Shown here piece by piece: positions 6,300 through 13,630 of a stretch of DNA of 14,624 nt. Numbering within the stretch: position 1 is the first letter of the stretch; every line of letters starts with the position of its first letter. Source of the DNA: Candidatus Tectimicrobiota bacterium (GTDB lineage Bacteria > JACPSX01); contig JACPSX010000027.1 in the NCBI GenBank assembly GCA_016193065.1, positions 10,457 to 25,080 on the forward strand, written 5' to 3'. Under the pieces are notes generated by a model. That model was not told the DNA's origin, made no database searches, and was given only the letters and a program-made list of their open reading frames with translations. The position numbers were made by a program, and so were the translations under genes.

Positions 6300-7586
6300 A
6301 TGATTTTGACCGTCCGGCCGGGGAATCTCAAAGGCTCGGTGGAGATTCCTTCCTCCAAATCCCATACGATCCGGTCCCTGGCTTTTGCCACACTGGCTGG
6401 TGGAGATTCGGAGATTCTTGCGCCGCTTGACTCCGAGGATGGCCGCTCGGCCCGGGAGGCCTGCCGGCTTCTGGGAGCTCAAATCGAGGTGGGGGAGACC
6501 TGGAAGGTGCGGGGTACGGGTAGTCTGCCCGCCTCTCCTGAAGCGATAATCGATGTGGGGAATTCGGGTACGACGGCCCGTATTGCCACGGGGATGGCCA
6601 CTCTCCTGGACGGCACGTTTGCCGTCATTACGGGGGATGCCCAGACCCGCCGCCGCCCCATGGGGCCGCTGATTGAGGCCCTGGGCCGTCTGGGGGGAAG
6701 AGTCTTTTCCACCCGCGGTAACGGCTTCCTGCCCGTGGTGGCGGGGGGGAGGCTGAAGGGGGGAATCACCTCTGTGGCGGGGATCACCTCCCAGTTTCTC
6801 ACGAGCTTGCTGATCTCGACTCCGCTGGCTCGCGGGGACAGTCAGATTCAGGTCATCGACCTGCACGAGAAGCCGTATGTGGACATGACCCTGTGGTGGC
6901 TCGATCGTCTGGGGATACGTTACGAAAGACGGGGGTACGAGGAATTCTTCGTATACGGCAGCCAGACCTACCCCTCTTTCAGGCAAGCGATTCCGGGGGA
7001 TTTTTCCTCGGCCACGTTTTTCCTGTGCGCGGCGGCCATGACGGATTCCGATGTGACCCTGACAGGTCTGGATTTGAGCGATCCGCAGGGGGACAAGCAG
7101 GTGATTGACATGCTCGCGGCCATGGGGGCCCGCATCGAATCGGGCCCCGGCGGAATTCGGGTTCGGGGGGGAGATTTAAAGGGGATGGATCTCGATTTGG
7201 GGGACACTCCGGATGCTCTGCCGGCGCTGGCCGTGGTGGGCTGTAAAGCCCGGGGCACCACGCGTTTACTCAATGTCCCTCAGGCCCGCATCAAGGAAAC
7301 AGACCGGATCGCGGTCATGGCCCGCGAGATTACCCGGATGGGAGGCCGCATCCAGGAACTTGCCGATGGCCTTGTCATCGAAGAAAGCTCCCTGCGGGGA
7401 ACCGAGGTGGATGGACACGGGGATCACCGTGTGGTCATGAGCCTGGCCATTGCGGGCTTGGTTGCCCGTGGGACGACCTGGGTGGGCACGGCGGAAGCCA
7501 TCTCGGTGACCTTTCCCAACTTTCCCGCACTTCTCGCCCGGTTGGGGGCCGAGTTAACCTTAGATCACTCCAAAGGTAATCTGTAA
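6300..7586 (+). CDS. aroA: 3-phosphoshikimate 1-carboxyvinyltransferase (EPSP synthase)
   Basis: EPSP synthase joins PEP to shikimate-3-phosphate. The 428-residue protein keeps the core signatures: SSKSHTIRS near residues 18-26 (Lys and Arg of the SKS-xxx-R motif), GNSGTTAR, the TGDAQTRRRPMGPL segment, SQFLTSLL, PGDFSSATFFL, the catalytic Asp in TPDALPA, KETDRIAVM, and GHGDHRVVMSLA. It is divergent from the enterobacterial class: it has SSKSHTIR where PGSKS is typical, and it lacks the proline that follows NAGTAMR in class I enzymes (Ile here). The C-terminal motif is AISVTFPNFP rather than K-TFPDY. These features occur in other EPSPS lineages, so function is likely. A modest AAAGG (6287-6291) precedes the ATG by 8 bases. 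It is separated from aroC by 77 bases of repeat, unlike the overlapping aroK-aroC pair. Confidence 0.93.
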   Translation: MILTVRPGNLKGSVEIPSSKSHTIRSLAFATLAGGDSEILAPLDSEDGRSAREACRLLGAQIEVGETWKVRGTGSLPASPEAIIDVGNSGTTARIATGMATLLDGTFAVITGDAQTRRRPMGPLIEALGRLGGRVFSTRGNGFLPVVAGGRLKGGITSVAGITSQFLTSLLISTPLARGDSQIQVIDLHEKPYVDMTLWWLDRLGIRYERRGYEEFFVYGSQTYPSFRQAIPGDFSSATFFLCAAAMTDSDVTLTGLDLSDPQGDKQVIDMLAAMGARIESGPGGIRVRGGDLKGMDLDLGDTPDALPALAVVGCKARGTTRLLNVPQARIKETDRIAVMAREITRMGGRIQELADGLVIEESSLRGTEVDGHGDHRVVMSLAIAGLVARGTTWVGTAEAISVTFPNFPALLARLGAELTLDHSKGNL

Positions 7587-7645
7587 CAAGCTGAATTTCA
7601 AAGAGATTAGAGGATAACCGAGGGTTGACTTGCAAGGTTTTCGTC

Positions 7646-7674
7646 TTGACAAGAGGGGGGTCCCCTTATACGAT
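7646..7674 (+). promoter_or_regulatory. Putative sigma70 promoter of rpiB-glyA-nrdR
   Basis: A perfect TTGACA (7646-7651) is followed after 17 bases by TACGAT (7669-7674; 4 of 6 matches to TATAAT). Alternative TATACG at 7667 gives a 15-base spacer. Transcription would begin near 7681, leaving about 45 bases before ATG 7726. It lies in the 139-base gap after aroA, the best place for a new transcription unit here. Confidence 0.45.
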
Positions 7675-7712
7675 CCTCAAGATGAAGCTGGCTCGAGAGA
7701 GCTTGTGTTTGT

Positions 7713-7718
7713 AGGGGG
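7713..7718 (+). promoter_or_regulatory. Ribosome binding site deciding the rpiB start
   Basis: AGGGGG lies 7 bases before ATG 7726. The frame is open further upstream to a TTG at 7630, but that segment contains the predicted promoter and has no family similarity. Confidence 0.6.
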
Positions 7719-7725
7719 TTTCAAG

Positions 7726-8202
7726 ATGAAGATGGATGGGGAACAGGATCAGAAACGGGGTCTTGAGGTCGCCATTGCGGCGGATCATGCCGGGTATCCT
7801 CTGAAGGAGGACCTTAAAAACTTTCTGAAGAATAAGGGGTATACCCCGATCGACCTGGGGACTCACAGTGCCGACCCGGTGGACTATCCCGATTTCGCGG
7901 ACCCGCTGGCCCGGGGTATTTCCAATGGTGACTACGAGCGCGGCATTCTCATCTGCGGCACGGGCATCGGCATGTCGATGACCGCCAACCGTTTCCCGGG
8001 GGTGCGGGCGGCCCTGGTGCAAGATGCCGAGACGGCCCGGTTAAGCAGGGAACACAATGATGCCAATGTCCTGGTGCTGGGAGGCCGCGTCACTCCGTTC
8101 GAGAGCGCCCGGGAGATTCTCGAGGTGTGGCTTGCGACGGAATTTGCCGGGGGCCGGCATGAGCGCCGCATTCAAAAAATGGAACGATTGAACGGCAACT
8201 AG
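7726..8202 (+). CDS. rpiB: Ribose 5-phosphate isomerase B
   Basis: RpiB interconverts ribose 5-phosphate and ribulose 5-phosphate in the non-oxidative pentose phosphate pathway. With ATG 7726 the protein is 158 residues, slightly over the family's typical 145-150 because of about ten extra residues (MKMDGEQDQK) before the first strand LEVAIAADHAG. Key residues are Asp20-His21 in ADHAG, the DYPDFA motif (53-58), Cys77 in the phosphate/active-site loop ICGTGIGMSMTANRFPGVRAA, and His110 in REHNDANVLVLGGR. The second ATG at 7732 is also possible. glyA follows after 15 bases, and the rpiB-glyA-nrdR order is common in Desulfobacterota. Confidence 0.93.
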   Translation: MKMDGEQDQKRGLEVAIAADHAGYPLKEDLKNFLKNKGYTPIDLGTHSADPVDYPDFADPLARGISNGDYERGILICGTGIGMSMTANRFPGVRAALVQDAETARLSREHNDANVLVLGGRVTPFESAREILEVWLATEFAGGRHERRIQKMERLNGN

Positions 8203-8217
8203 CAGAAGAGGAAAAGG

Positions 8218-9471
8218 ATGAAAAGACTCGCCGAAGTAGACCCCGAAGTAGCCGAAGCGATTCGCCTGGAGACGGAGCGCCAGGCCGGCAACCTGGAGCT
8301 CATCGCCTCCGAGAACTTTGTCAGCGAGGCGGTCCTGGAAGCCCAGGGTTGCATCATGACGAACAAATATGCCGAGGGGCTTCCGGGAAAGCGGTACTAC
8401 GGGGGATGCCAGTATGTCGACATCGTGGAAGAGCTGGCGCGGCAGAGGGCCAAGGCGCTCTTCGGCGCCGATCACGCCAATGTGCAGCCCCATTCGGGAG
8501 CCCAGGCGAATATGGCGGTCTACATGGCGACTCTGGCCCCGGGGGATACGTATCTCGGGATGAACCTGAGCCATGGCGGGCACCTGACTCACGGCAGTCC
8601 GGTCAACTTCAGCGGCCGGCTCTATCGCGTGGTTCCCTACGGGGTGCGCAAGGACACGGAAACGATCGACTACGATCAGGTCATGGATCTGGCCCGGGAG
8701 CACCGGCCCAAGTTGATCGTGGTGGGGGCCAGCGCCTACCCGCGCATCATCGACTTCAAAGTCTTCCGGGAAATTGCCGACACCGTGGGAGCCAAAGTCA
8801 TGGTGGACATGGCCCACATCGCCGGCCTGGTGGCGGCCCGCCTTCATCCCAATCCTGTCCCCTATGCCGAATTCGTCACCACGACGGTCCACAAGACCCT
8901 GCGCGGACCCCGCAGCGGCATGATTTTGTGCCGGCAGGAGTACGCCGCCGCGATCGACAAGTCCGTTTTCCCCGGCACCCAGGGGGGGCCGCTCATGCAC
9001 GTGATTGCCGCCAAGGCGGTGGCCCTCAAAGAAGCCATGGGCGAGGATTTCGTGCTCTACCAGCGGCAGATCGTGGCCAACACGCGGGCTTTGGGGAAAA
9101 GGCTGCAAGAGCGCGGATTCCGTCTGGTCTCGGGCGGCACGGACAACCATCTCCTGCTGGTGGATCTACGGACCAAGAACATGACCGGAAAGGAAGCCGA
9201 GGAAACTCTGGATCGCTGCGCCATCACGGTCAACAAGAACACGATTCCATTCGAGGAGAGAAGTCCCTTCGTCACCAGCGGCATCCGCATCGGGACGCCG
9301 GCCGTAACCACCCGGGGCATGAAGGAGCGGGAGATGGAGATGATCGGAGAGTTCATCGCGAACGCTCTGGAGAGGCGGCAGGATGCGGAGGCACTGGCGG
9401 AGATCCGGGAGCAGGTTCACACCCTGTGTAAGGACTTCCCTCTCTACGCCGAACGGTTGGCCGTCTATTAG
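8218..9471 (+). CDS. glyA: Serine hydroxymethyltransferase
   Basis: GlyA is a PLP enzyme that converts serine and tetrahydrofolate to glycine and 5,10-methylene-THF, the main source of one-carbon units. The 417-residue length is standard. The PLP Schiff-base lysine is Lys226 in [14 protein letters not shown]. Other signatures are [17 protein letters not shown] (28-44), [18 protein letters not shown] (51-68), [15 protein letters not shown] (88-102) and [14 protein letters not shown] (194-207). The C-terminal [15 protein letters not shown] motif is intact. AGAGG and AAAAGG just upstream give a good ribosome binding site. Gaps to rpiB (15 bases) and nrdR (19 bases) suggest one operon. Confidence 0.97.
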   Translation: MKRLAEVDPEVAEAIRLETERQAGNLELIASENFVSEAVLEAQGCIMTNKYAEGLPGKRYYGGCQYVDIVEELARQRAKALFGADHANVQPHSGAQANMAVYMATLAPGDTYLGMNLSHGGHLTHGSPVNFSGRLYRVVPYGVRKDTETIDYDQVMDLAREHRPKLIVVGASAYPRIIDFKVFREIADTVGAKVMVDMAHIAGLVAARLHPNPVPYAEFVTTTVHKTLRGPRSGMILCRQEYAAAIDKSVFPGTQGGPLMHVIAAKAVALKEAMGEDFVLYQRQIVANTRALGKRLQERGFRLVSGGTDNHLLLVDLRTKNMTGKEAEETLDRCAITVNKNTIPFEERSPFVTSGIRIGTPAVTTRGMKEREMEMIGEFIANALERRQDAEALAEIREQVHTLCKDFPLYAERLAVY

Positions 9472-9490
9472 AGGGGCGCAAAACAAAAAC

Positions 9491-9949
9491 ATGAAATGCC
9501 CCTCTTGTGCCAGCGTTGAAAACAAAGTCGTGGACTCCCGTCTCAGCAAGGAGGGGGACGTGATCCGCAGGAGGCGGGAGTGCCTGAAGTGCAACCGGCG
9601 CTTTACAACGTACGAGCGGGTCGAGGAGAGCCTGCCTCTGGTGATCAAGAAGGATGGTCGGCGGGAACCGTTTGACTCCCAGAAGATCTTGACCGGGATT
9701 CAGAAAGCCTGCGAGAAGCGCCCCATCAGCATCGCCGACCAGGAGGAGGTGGTGCGGCGGATCGAGAAGATGATGATCGAACGCGGGGAGCGCGAGGTCC
9801 CCAGCGAGGTGATCGGCGAACGGGTCATGAAGGAGCTGCACGACCTGGATCAAGTCGCCTACGTGAGGTTCGCCTCGGTCTACCGGTCTTTTAAGGACAT
9901 CAACGAGTTCATGAACGAGCTGAAGGAACTCCTCGATGAACGCCACTGA
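9491..9949 (+). CDS. nrdR: Transcriptional repressor NrdR
   Basis: NrdR is an ATP/dATP-sensing repressor of ribonucleotide reductase genes. The 152-residue protein has an N-terminal zinc ribbon with Cys3-Cys6 (CPSC) and Cys31-Cys34 (CLKC), the [19 protein letters not shown] junction, and an ATP-cone domain at about residues 47-137 ([16 protein letters not shown] onward), ending [19 protein letters not shown]. The start is fixed by the family N-terminus MKCPSC. An open frame extends 108 bases upstream but overlaps glyA. The best SD (AGAGGGG at 9470-9476) is 14 bases away, so initiation may be weak or coupled to glyA termination. The end overlaps the next gene by 14 bases. No NrdR box was recognised in the window and no ribonucleotide reductase gene is adjacent. 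Confidence 0.96.
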   Translation: MKCPSCASVENKVVDSRLSKEGDVIRRRRECLKCNRRFTTYERVEESLPLVIKKDGRREPFDSQKILTGIQKACEKRPISIADQEEVVRRIEKMMIERGEREVPSEVIGERVMKELHDLDQVAYVRFASVYRSFKDINEFMNELKELLDERH

Positions 9950-10646
9950 GGATTTGCCGCCAAAATCCGGAGCCGCTTCAGGTCTTCAGGCCCGCTATTA
10001 TCCCGTCTTTCTTGACGTGGCTGGAAGGCGCTGCGTGGTGATTGGGGGTGGGGAAGTGGCGGAGCGTAAGGTGGAGATGCTCCTGGCCTGCGGTGCCGAG
10101 GTGACGGTGGTGAGTCCCCAGATGACTCCGAGGCTGGCGTTCCTCTCTCAGCAGGGGAGCATCCATCACGAAAAGCGGGAATTCTTCCTCTCTTGTCTGG
10201 AGGGGGCTTTTCTCGTCATCGGGGCCACCGATGATGAGAACGTGAACCACGCTGTTTGGCGGGAGGGGCAAAGCCGCCATCTCCTCGTCAACGTCGTCGA
10301 CGCCCCGGAGCTGTGCAACTTCATTGCTCCCGCTGTCTTTCAGCAGGGGGACCTGCTCATCAGCATCTCCACCAGCGGCAAGAGCCCGGCCTTGGCCAAA
10401 AGGATCCGCCAGGATTTGGAATCTCGATACGGGTCGGAATACGCGGAGTTCCTTAAAATCCTGGGAGACATGAGGGAACGGGTCTTCTCGGCAGTCCCCC
10501 AAGTGGAGCAGCGCAAGGAGGTCTTCGAGCGTCTGGTGGTTTCGGAAATCCTGGATCTCCTGCGCCAGGGCAACTCTGCGGAAGCACGGCGGCGGGCCGA
10601 AGAGATCGTGCGGCAAGCGGTTGAAAGCGCTCGGGGGAAGGGATAG
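9936..10646 (+). CDS. Precorrin-2 dehydrogenase / sirohydrochlorin ferrochelatase (Met8/CysG N-domain type)
   Basis: This enzyme oxidises precorrin-2 to sirohydrochlorin with NAD and, in bifunctional members, inserts iron to make siroheme. The 236-residue protein begins with a short extension, then [19 protein letters not shown] (21-39), a Rossmann fold with [14 protein letters not shown]. It continues with the catalytic Asp122 in [16 protein letters not shown] and the [14 protein letters not shown] motif (146-159). The C-terminal part (about 165-236) is a helical dimerisation tail ending in [19 protein letters not shown]. It lacks the methyltransferase domain of full CysG; that activity is encoded by the cobA part of the fusion about 3 kb downstream. 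The start overlaps nrdR by 14 bases with AAGGA 8 bases upstream. Its position before the ccsA-like gene and hemA fits a tetrapyrrole operon. The symbol is left blank because cysG, sirC and met8 are all used. Confidence 0.92.
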   Translation: MNATEDLPPKSGAASGLQARYYPVFLDVAGRRCVVIGGGEVAERKVEMLLACGAEVTVVSPQMTPRLAFLSQQGSIHHEKREFFLSCLEGAFLVIGATDDENVNHAVWREGQSRHLLVNVVDAPELCNFIAPAVFQQGDLLISISTSGKSPALAKRIRQDLESRYGSEYAEFLKILGDMRERVFSAVPQVEQRKEVFERLVVSEILDLLRQGNSAEARRRAEEIVRQAVESARGKG

Positions 10647-10651
10647 AAGGA

Positions 10652-11614
10652 ATGTCACTCCCGCTGGTCTACTACGGCATTATCCTTTTGTGCTACCTGG
10701 TGGGGTCTGTTTCCCACTGGGTGTACTTGAGTTCGCGGCGCCGCGAGCTGATGACTCTGGGCATGGCCGCCGTCATCACGGGCTTCGGGTTCCAGACGGT
10801 TCTGCTGGCCGTGCGGACACTGCGCTGGGGCCGCGTACCTCTCACCAACTTCTACGAATGGATGACTTTTTTTTCCTGGGCGATGATTCTTCTCTACCTG
10901 CTGGTCTATGGACGCTACCGTCTCAGAGCCCTCGGGGCGTTTGTCGTCCCCATGGCCTTCCTGGCCCTGGCCATTGTGGGAATCACCCCCCACGACGTCA
11001 CCGAGTTTTTCCCGGCCCTGGACAGCGTCTGGCTTTCCCTCCACATCTTTTTCTCTTTTTTGGGAAACGCGGCTTTCGCCCTTACCTTCGGGGTGGGAAT
11101 CATGTACCTCTTCCAGCAGGGGCAGCTTAAGTCCAAGAAGCTGGGCTCCCTCTATTTCCGCCTCCCCTCCCTGGAGATTCTCGATCAACTCAACTATCGC
11201 TCGTTGATGAGCGGGTTTCCCCTGCTCACTCTGGGATTGGTGATGGGTTCTCTCTGGTCACTGCACGTCAAGGGCACGATTCTCTGGGACCTTGCCCGGG
11301 TTCTCCCACAGGTGGTTTCCTGGGCCATCTATGCGTTTCTCTTCGTGGGGAGGCTGGGGATGGGCTGGCGGGGGAAACGGGCCGCGCTGGGATCGGTGAT
11401 CGGGTTCGTGGTGGTTGTCTTGGGTTACGCCCATTGCGGTGAGAGAGCAGATGGCTTTTTCCGAGGCGATGCTGGAGGAGTCTCTGGAAAGCCTGCGGCG
11501 GATCCCCGATCTGGAGGAAGGGGTCATTTTGTCGACCTGCAACCGGGTGGAAATCTGCGCTCATGTCTTGAACGGAAATCTGGGACTGCCTCAAATTCAG
11601 GAGTACCTGTGTAA
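10652..11614 (+). CDS. CcsA/HemX-like cytochrome c assembly membrane protein, apparently damaged 3' end
   Basis: Members of this integral membrane family act in haem handling for cytochrome c maturation (CcsA, system II) or affect HemA levels (HemX), and commonly sit before hemA. About eight hydrophobic segments are visible up to residue about 259. They include WLSLHIFFSFLGNAAFALTF (127-146) with a conserved-type His131, and the following YLFQQGQLKSKKLGSL and LPSLEILDQLNYR motifs. The tryptophan-rich WDPKE haem motif of true CcsA is absent; WDLARVLPQVVSWAIY takes its place, so HemX-like is a fair alternative. From about residue 260 the frame reads through hemA coding DNA in another phase, producing about 60 polar, glycine-rich residues of no family likeness. 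The natural C-terminus and stop seem to be missing. AAGGGA (10638-10643) is the likely SD. Confidence 0.8.
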   Translation: MSLPLVYYGIILLCYLVGSVSHWVYLSSRRRELMTLGMAAVITGFGFQTVLLAVRTLRWGRVPLTNFYEWMTFFSWAMILLYLLVYGRYRLRALGAFVVPMAFLALAIVGITPHDVTEFFPALDSVWLSLHIFFSFLGNAAFALTFGVGIMYLFQQGQLKSKKLGSLYFRLPSLEILDQLNYRSLMSGFPLLTLGLVMGSLWSLHVKGTILWDLARVLPQVVSWAIYAFLFVGRLGMGWRGKRAALGSVIGFVVVVLGYAHCGERADGFFRGDAGGVSGKPAADPRSGGRGHFVDLQPGGNLRSCLERKSGTASNSGVPV

Positions 11615-12674
11615 AGTTCACGGCATCGATCCGGCTGACGTTGGCCGGTTTCTCTATGCGTATCAGGATGCGCAAGCCGTGGCTCACGTTTTCCGGGTGG
11701 CGGCGAGCCTGGATTCCATGGTCGTCGGGGAACCTCAAATTACGGGACAGGTCAAAGATGCTTACGCCAGAGCCCGCAAATGCGGAGCCATAGGGCCGGT
11801 CCTGAGCCAGCTTTTCGACCGGGCGCTGGCCGCCGCCAAACGGGTGCGCACGGAAACGGCCGTGGGGGAGAGCGCCGTCTCGGTGAGCTTTGCCGCCGTG
11901 GAGCTGGCCCGCAAGATCTTCGGCTCCCTGGAGGATAAAGTGGTCATGCTGGTGGGGGCCGGAGAAACCGCCGAGCTGGCTGCCCGGCACCTGGTCAGCA
12001 ACGGGGTGAAAACTGTTTTTGTCGCTAACCGCACCTACGAGCGGGCGGTGCGGCTGGCCCAGGAGTTCGGCGGCAGCGCCGTGCACTTTGACCGCCTGGC
12101 TCAGGAGCTGAGACGGGTGGACATCGTGATTACTTCCACGGGGGCCCCGCACTACTTGATCGACCCGATTACCGTCCAGGAATGCATCCGCGTTCGGCGC
12201 CACCGCCCCCTGTTTTTCATCGATATCGCCGTGCCGCGGGACGTGGACCCGGCGGTTCACCAGATCGGCGACGTCTACCTGTACGATATCGACGACCTGC
12301 AGTCGGTCGTGGAGGCCAACCTCAAGGAGCGCGAGAAGGAAGCGGAAGTCGCCGAGAAGATTATTTCGGAAGAGGTATTCAAGTTCTGGGGATGGCTCGA
12401 AGCCAGGGATGCGGTCCCCGTGATTGTTTCCCTGCGCCAGTGGGCGGAGGAGATCCGCAGCCGCGAGCTGGAAAAAGCTCTGCAGCAGTTGGGACCCCTT
12501 TCGGAACGGGACCGGCGCACGGTGGAGATCCTGACCACTTCCATCGTCAACAAACTCCTCCATACTCCCATCGTGAACTTAAAGGATTCGGGGGAAAAAG
12601 TCGGGGAGAGGGGTCATTACCTGAAGGTTGTCCGCCACCTGTTCGGTCTCGGACGGAAAGAAGAATCATCATGA
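11415..12674 (+). CDS. hemA: Glutamyl-tRNA reductase, apparently lacking its first ~10 residues
   Basis: HemA reduces glutamyl-tRNA(Glu) to glutamate-1-semialdehyde, the first committed C5 step of tetrapyrrole synthesis. The frame from TTG 11415 gives 419 residues. From residue 5 (TPIAVREQMAFSE) it matches the family: catalytic Cys42 in LSTCNRVE, VFRVAASLDSMVVGEPQITGQ, the NADPH-binding VVMLVGAGETAELAARHL, VANRTYERAVRLA, FFIDIAVPRDVDP, and the C-terminal dimerisation helices. The first beta strand and the GLNHKTAP-type motif that should precede VRE are missing; E. coli has its catalytic Cys at 50. TTG 11415 is merely the first start codon after an in-frame stop at 11397-11399, has no clear SD, and may not be real. 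It overlaps the aberrant tail of the ccsA-like gene by 200 bases. The stop overlaps the hemC start (ATGA, 12671-12674). Confidence 0.87.
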   Translation: MSWVTPIAVREQMAFSEAMLEESLESLRRIPDLEEGVILSTCNRVEICAHVLNGNLGLPQIQEYLCKVHGIDPADVGRFLYAYQDAQAVAHVFRVAASLDSMVVGEPQITGQVKDAYARARKCGAIGPVLSQLFDRALAAAKRVRTETAVGESAVSVSFAAVELARKIFGSLEDKVVMLVGAGETAELAARHLVSNGVKTVFVANRTYERAVRLAQEFGGSAVHFDRLAQELRRVDIVITSTGAPHYLIDPITVQECIRVRRHRPLFFIDIAVPRDVDPAVHQIGDVYLYDIDDLQSVVEANLKEREKEAEVAEKIISEEVFKFWGWLEARDAVPVIVSLRQWAEEIRSRELEKALQQLGPLSERDRRTVEILTTSIVNKLLHTPIVNLKDSGEKVGERGHYLKVVRHLFGLGRKEESS

Positions 12675-13618
12675 GCGAGCCGGTAGTCATCGGAGCGCGG
12701 GGGAGCCCGCTGGCGCTCTGGCAGGCCAACTGGGTGCGGGGCGCCCTGGAAACAGCGCGGCCCGAGCTGCGGATCGAGATCCGCAAGATCGTCACCAGCG
12801 GGGACATGTTTGTCCAGGGTCCCCTGGCCCTGGCGGGGGGAAAGGGGCTTTTCGTCAAGGAAATTGAAATGGCTCTCCAGAGGGGGGAGATCGACCTGGC
12901 GGTTCATAGCATGAAGGACGTGCCTGCGGAGTTCCCCCCGGGTCTTGGAATCGGGGCAATCCCTCCCCGCCAGGACCCCCGCGACGTCTTCCTGTCCCGG
13001 CGCCGGATTCCCATTACGGAAATGCCTGCGGGTTCGCGGATTGGTACCAGCAGCTTGCGGCGCCAATGTCAGCTCCTTCACCATTTTCCCGGGTTTCGGA
13101 TCGTTGCCCTGCGGGGCAACGTGGATACCCGGATCCGAAAACTGCGGGAGGGGCAGGAACTGGACGGGATCGTTATGGCGGCTGCCGGTCTGAAGCGCCT
13201 TGGGCTGGAAGCGGAAATCGACCAGTTTCTGGAAGCCGACTTCCTCCTGCCGGCGATCGGACAGGGAGCTCTGGGAATCGAGGTCCGTCTGAAAGATACC
13301 CGGATCCAGCAGTGGGTGGCGGGTCTTAACGACCCCGATACAGCTCGTCAGGTCCAGGCCGAGCGCGCTTTCCTGAAGACCATGCAGGGCGGGTGCCAGG
13401 TGCCCGTGGCAGCTTTCGCAAGCTTGCAGGGAGGGGAGCTTATCCTGCACGGGCTGGTGGCTTCCCTGGACGGCCGGCGGGTGGTTCGGGACCGCGTTCA
13501 CGGCGACCCGGGGCAGGCGGTTGCTCTCGGAGTGCGGTTGGGAGAAAAACTCCTGGCCGCGGGCGGGCGGGAGATCTTGCAAGAAATCTTCGCGCCGGGA
13601 GCAGGTAAGACTTCATGA
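12671..13618 (+). CDS. hemC: Porphobilinogen deaminase (hydroxymethylbilane synthase)
   Basis: HemC polymerises four porphobilinogens to hydroxymethylbilane on a dipyrromethane cofactor. The 315-residue protein begins VVIGARGSPLALWQANWV and shows FVKEIEMALQRGEIDLAVHS then MKDVP (catalytic Asp83), GTSSLRRQCQL (125-135), ALRGNVDTRIRKL (146-158) and the cofactor-binding Cys242 in MQGGCQVPVAAF, the same number as in E. coli. The C-terminal domain is complete. ATG 12671 was chosen because it overlaps the hemA stop as ATGA and gives the family N-terminus; the frame is open much further upstream inside hemA, but that translation is a shadow. Its own stop overlaps the cobA ATG in the same ATGA form (13615-13618). 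Confidence 0.95.
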   Translation: MSEPVVIGARGSPLALWQANWVRGALETARPELRIEIRKIVTSGDMFVQGPLALAGGKGLFVKEIEMALQRGEIDLAVHSMKDVPAEFPPGLGIGAIPPRQDPRDVFLSRRRIPITEMPAGSRIGTSSLRRQCQLLHHFPGFRIVALRGNVDTRIRKLREGQELDGIVMAAAGLKRLGLEAEIDQFLEADFLLPAIGQGALGIEVRLKDTRIQQWVAGLNDPDTARQVQAERAFLKTMQGGCQVPVAAFASLQGGELILHGLVASLDGRRVVRDRVHGDPGQAVALGVRLGEKLLAAGGREILQEIFAPGAGKTS

Positions 13619-13629
13619 GCACAGGGAAG
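13615..13629 (+). other. Stranded start of cobA (first five codons)
   Basis: ATG 13615 overlaps the hemC stop and encodes MSTGK, a normal opening for a CobA that would continue K-VYLVGAGPGDP. Instead the frame passes into LAGSRRGDLRLAF, unrelated to the family, while the CobA body resumes in another frame at 13631. The first five codons therefore seem to be the true start cut off by a deletion. Confidence 0.7.
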
Positions 13630-13630
13630 C

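Noticed and set aside
8203-8217. Glycine riboswitch ahead of glyA
   Set aside because: Only 15 bases separate rpiB and glyA, too short for a riboswitch.
8349-9431. A 360-codon + strand frame inside glyA
   Set aside because: Low-complexity Gly/Arg/His-rich translation, fully overlapped by the clear glyA frame.
12182-12670. Long in-frame extension upstream of hemC
   Set aside because: It lies inside hemA in another frame and has no family likeness. ATG 12671 gives the correct HemC N-terminus.
13616-13618. TGA between hemC and cobA-hemD as a selenocysteine or programmed readthrough site
   Set aside because: No SECIS-like hairpin directly follows. The ATGA overlap and the missing CobA N-terminus are better explained by a deletion after a normal stop.
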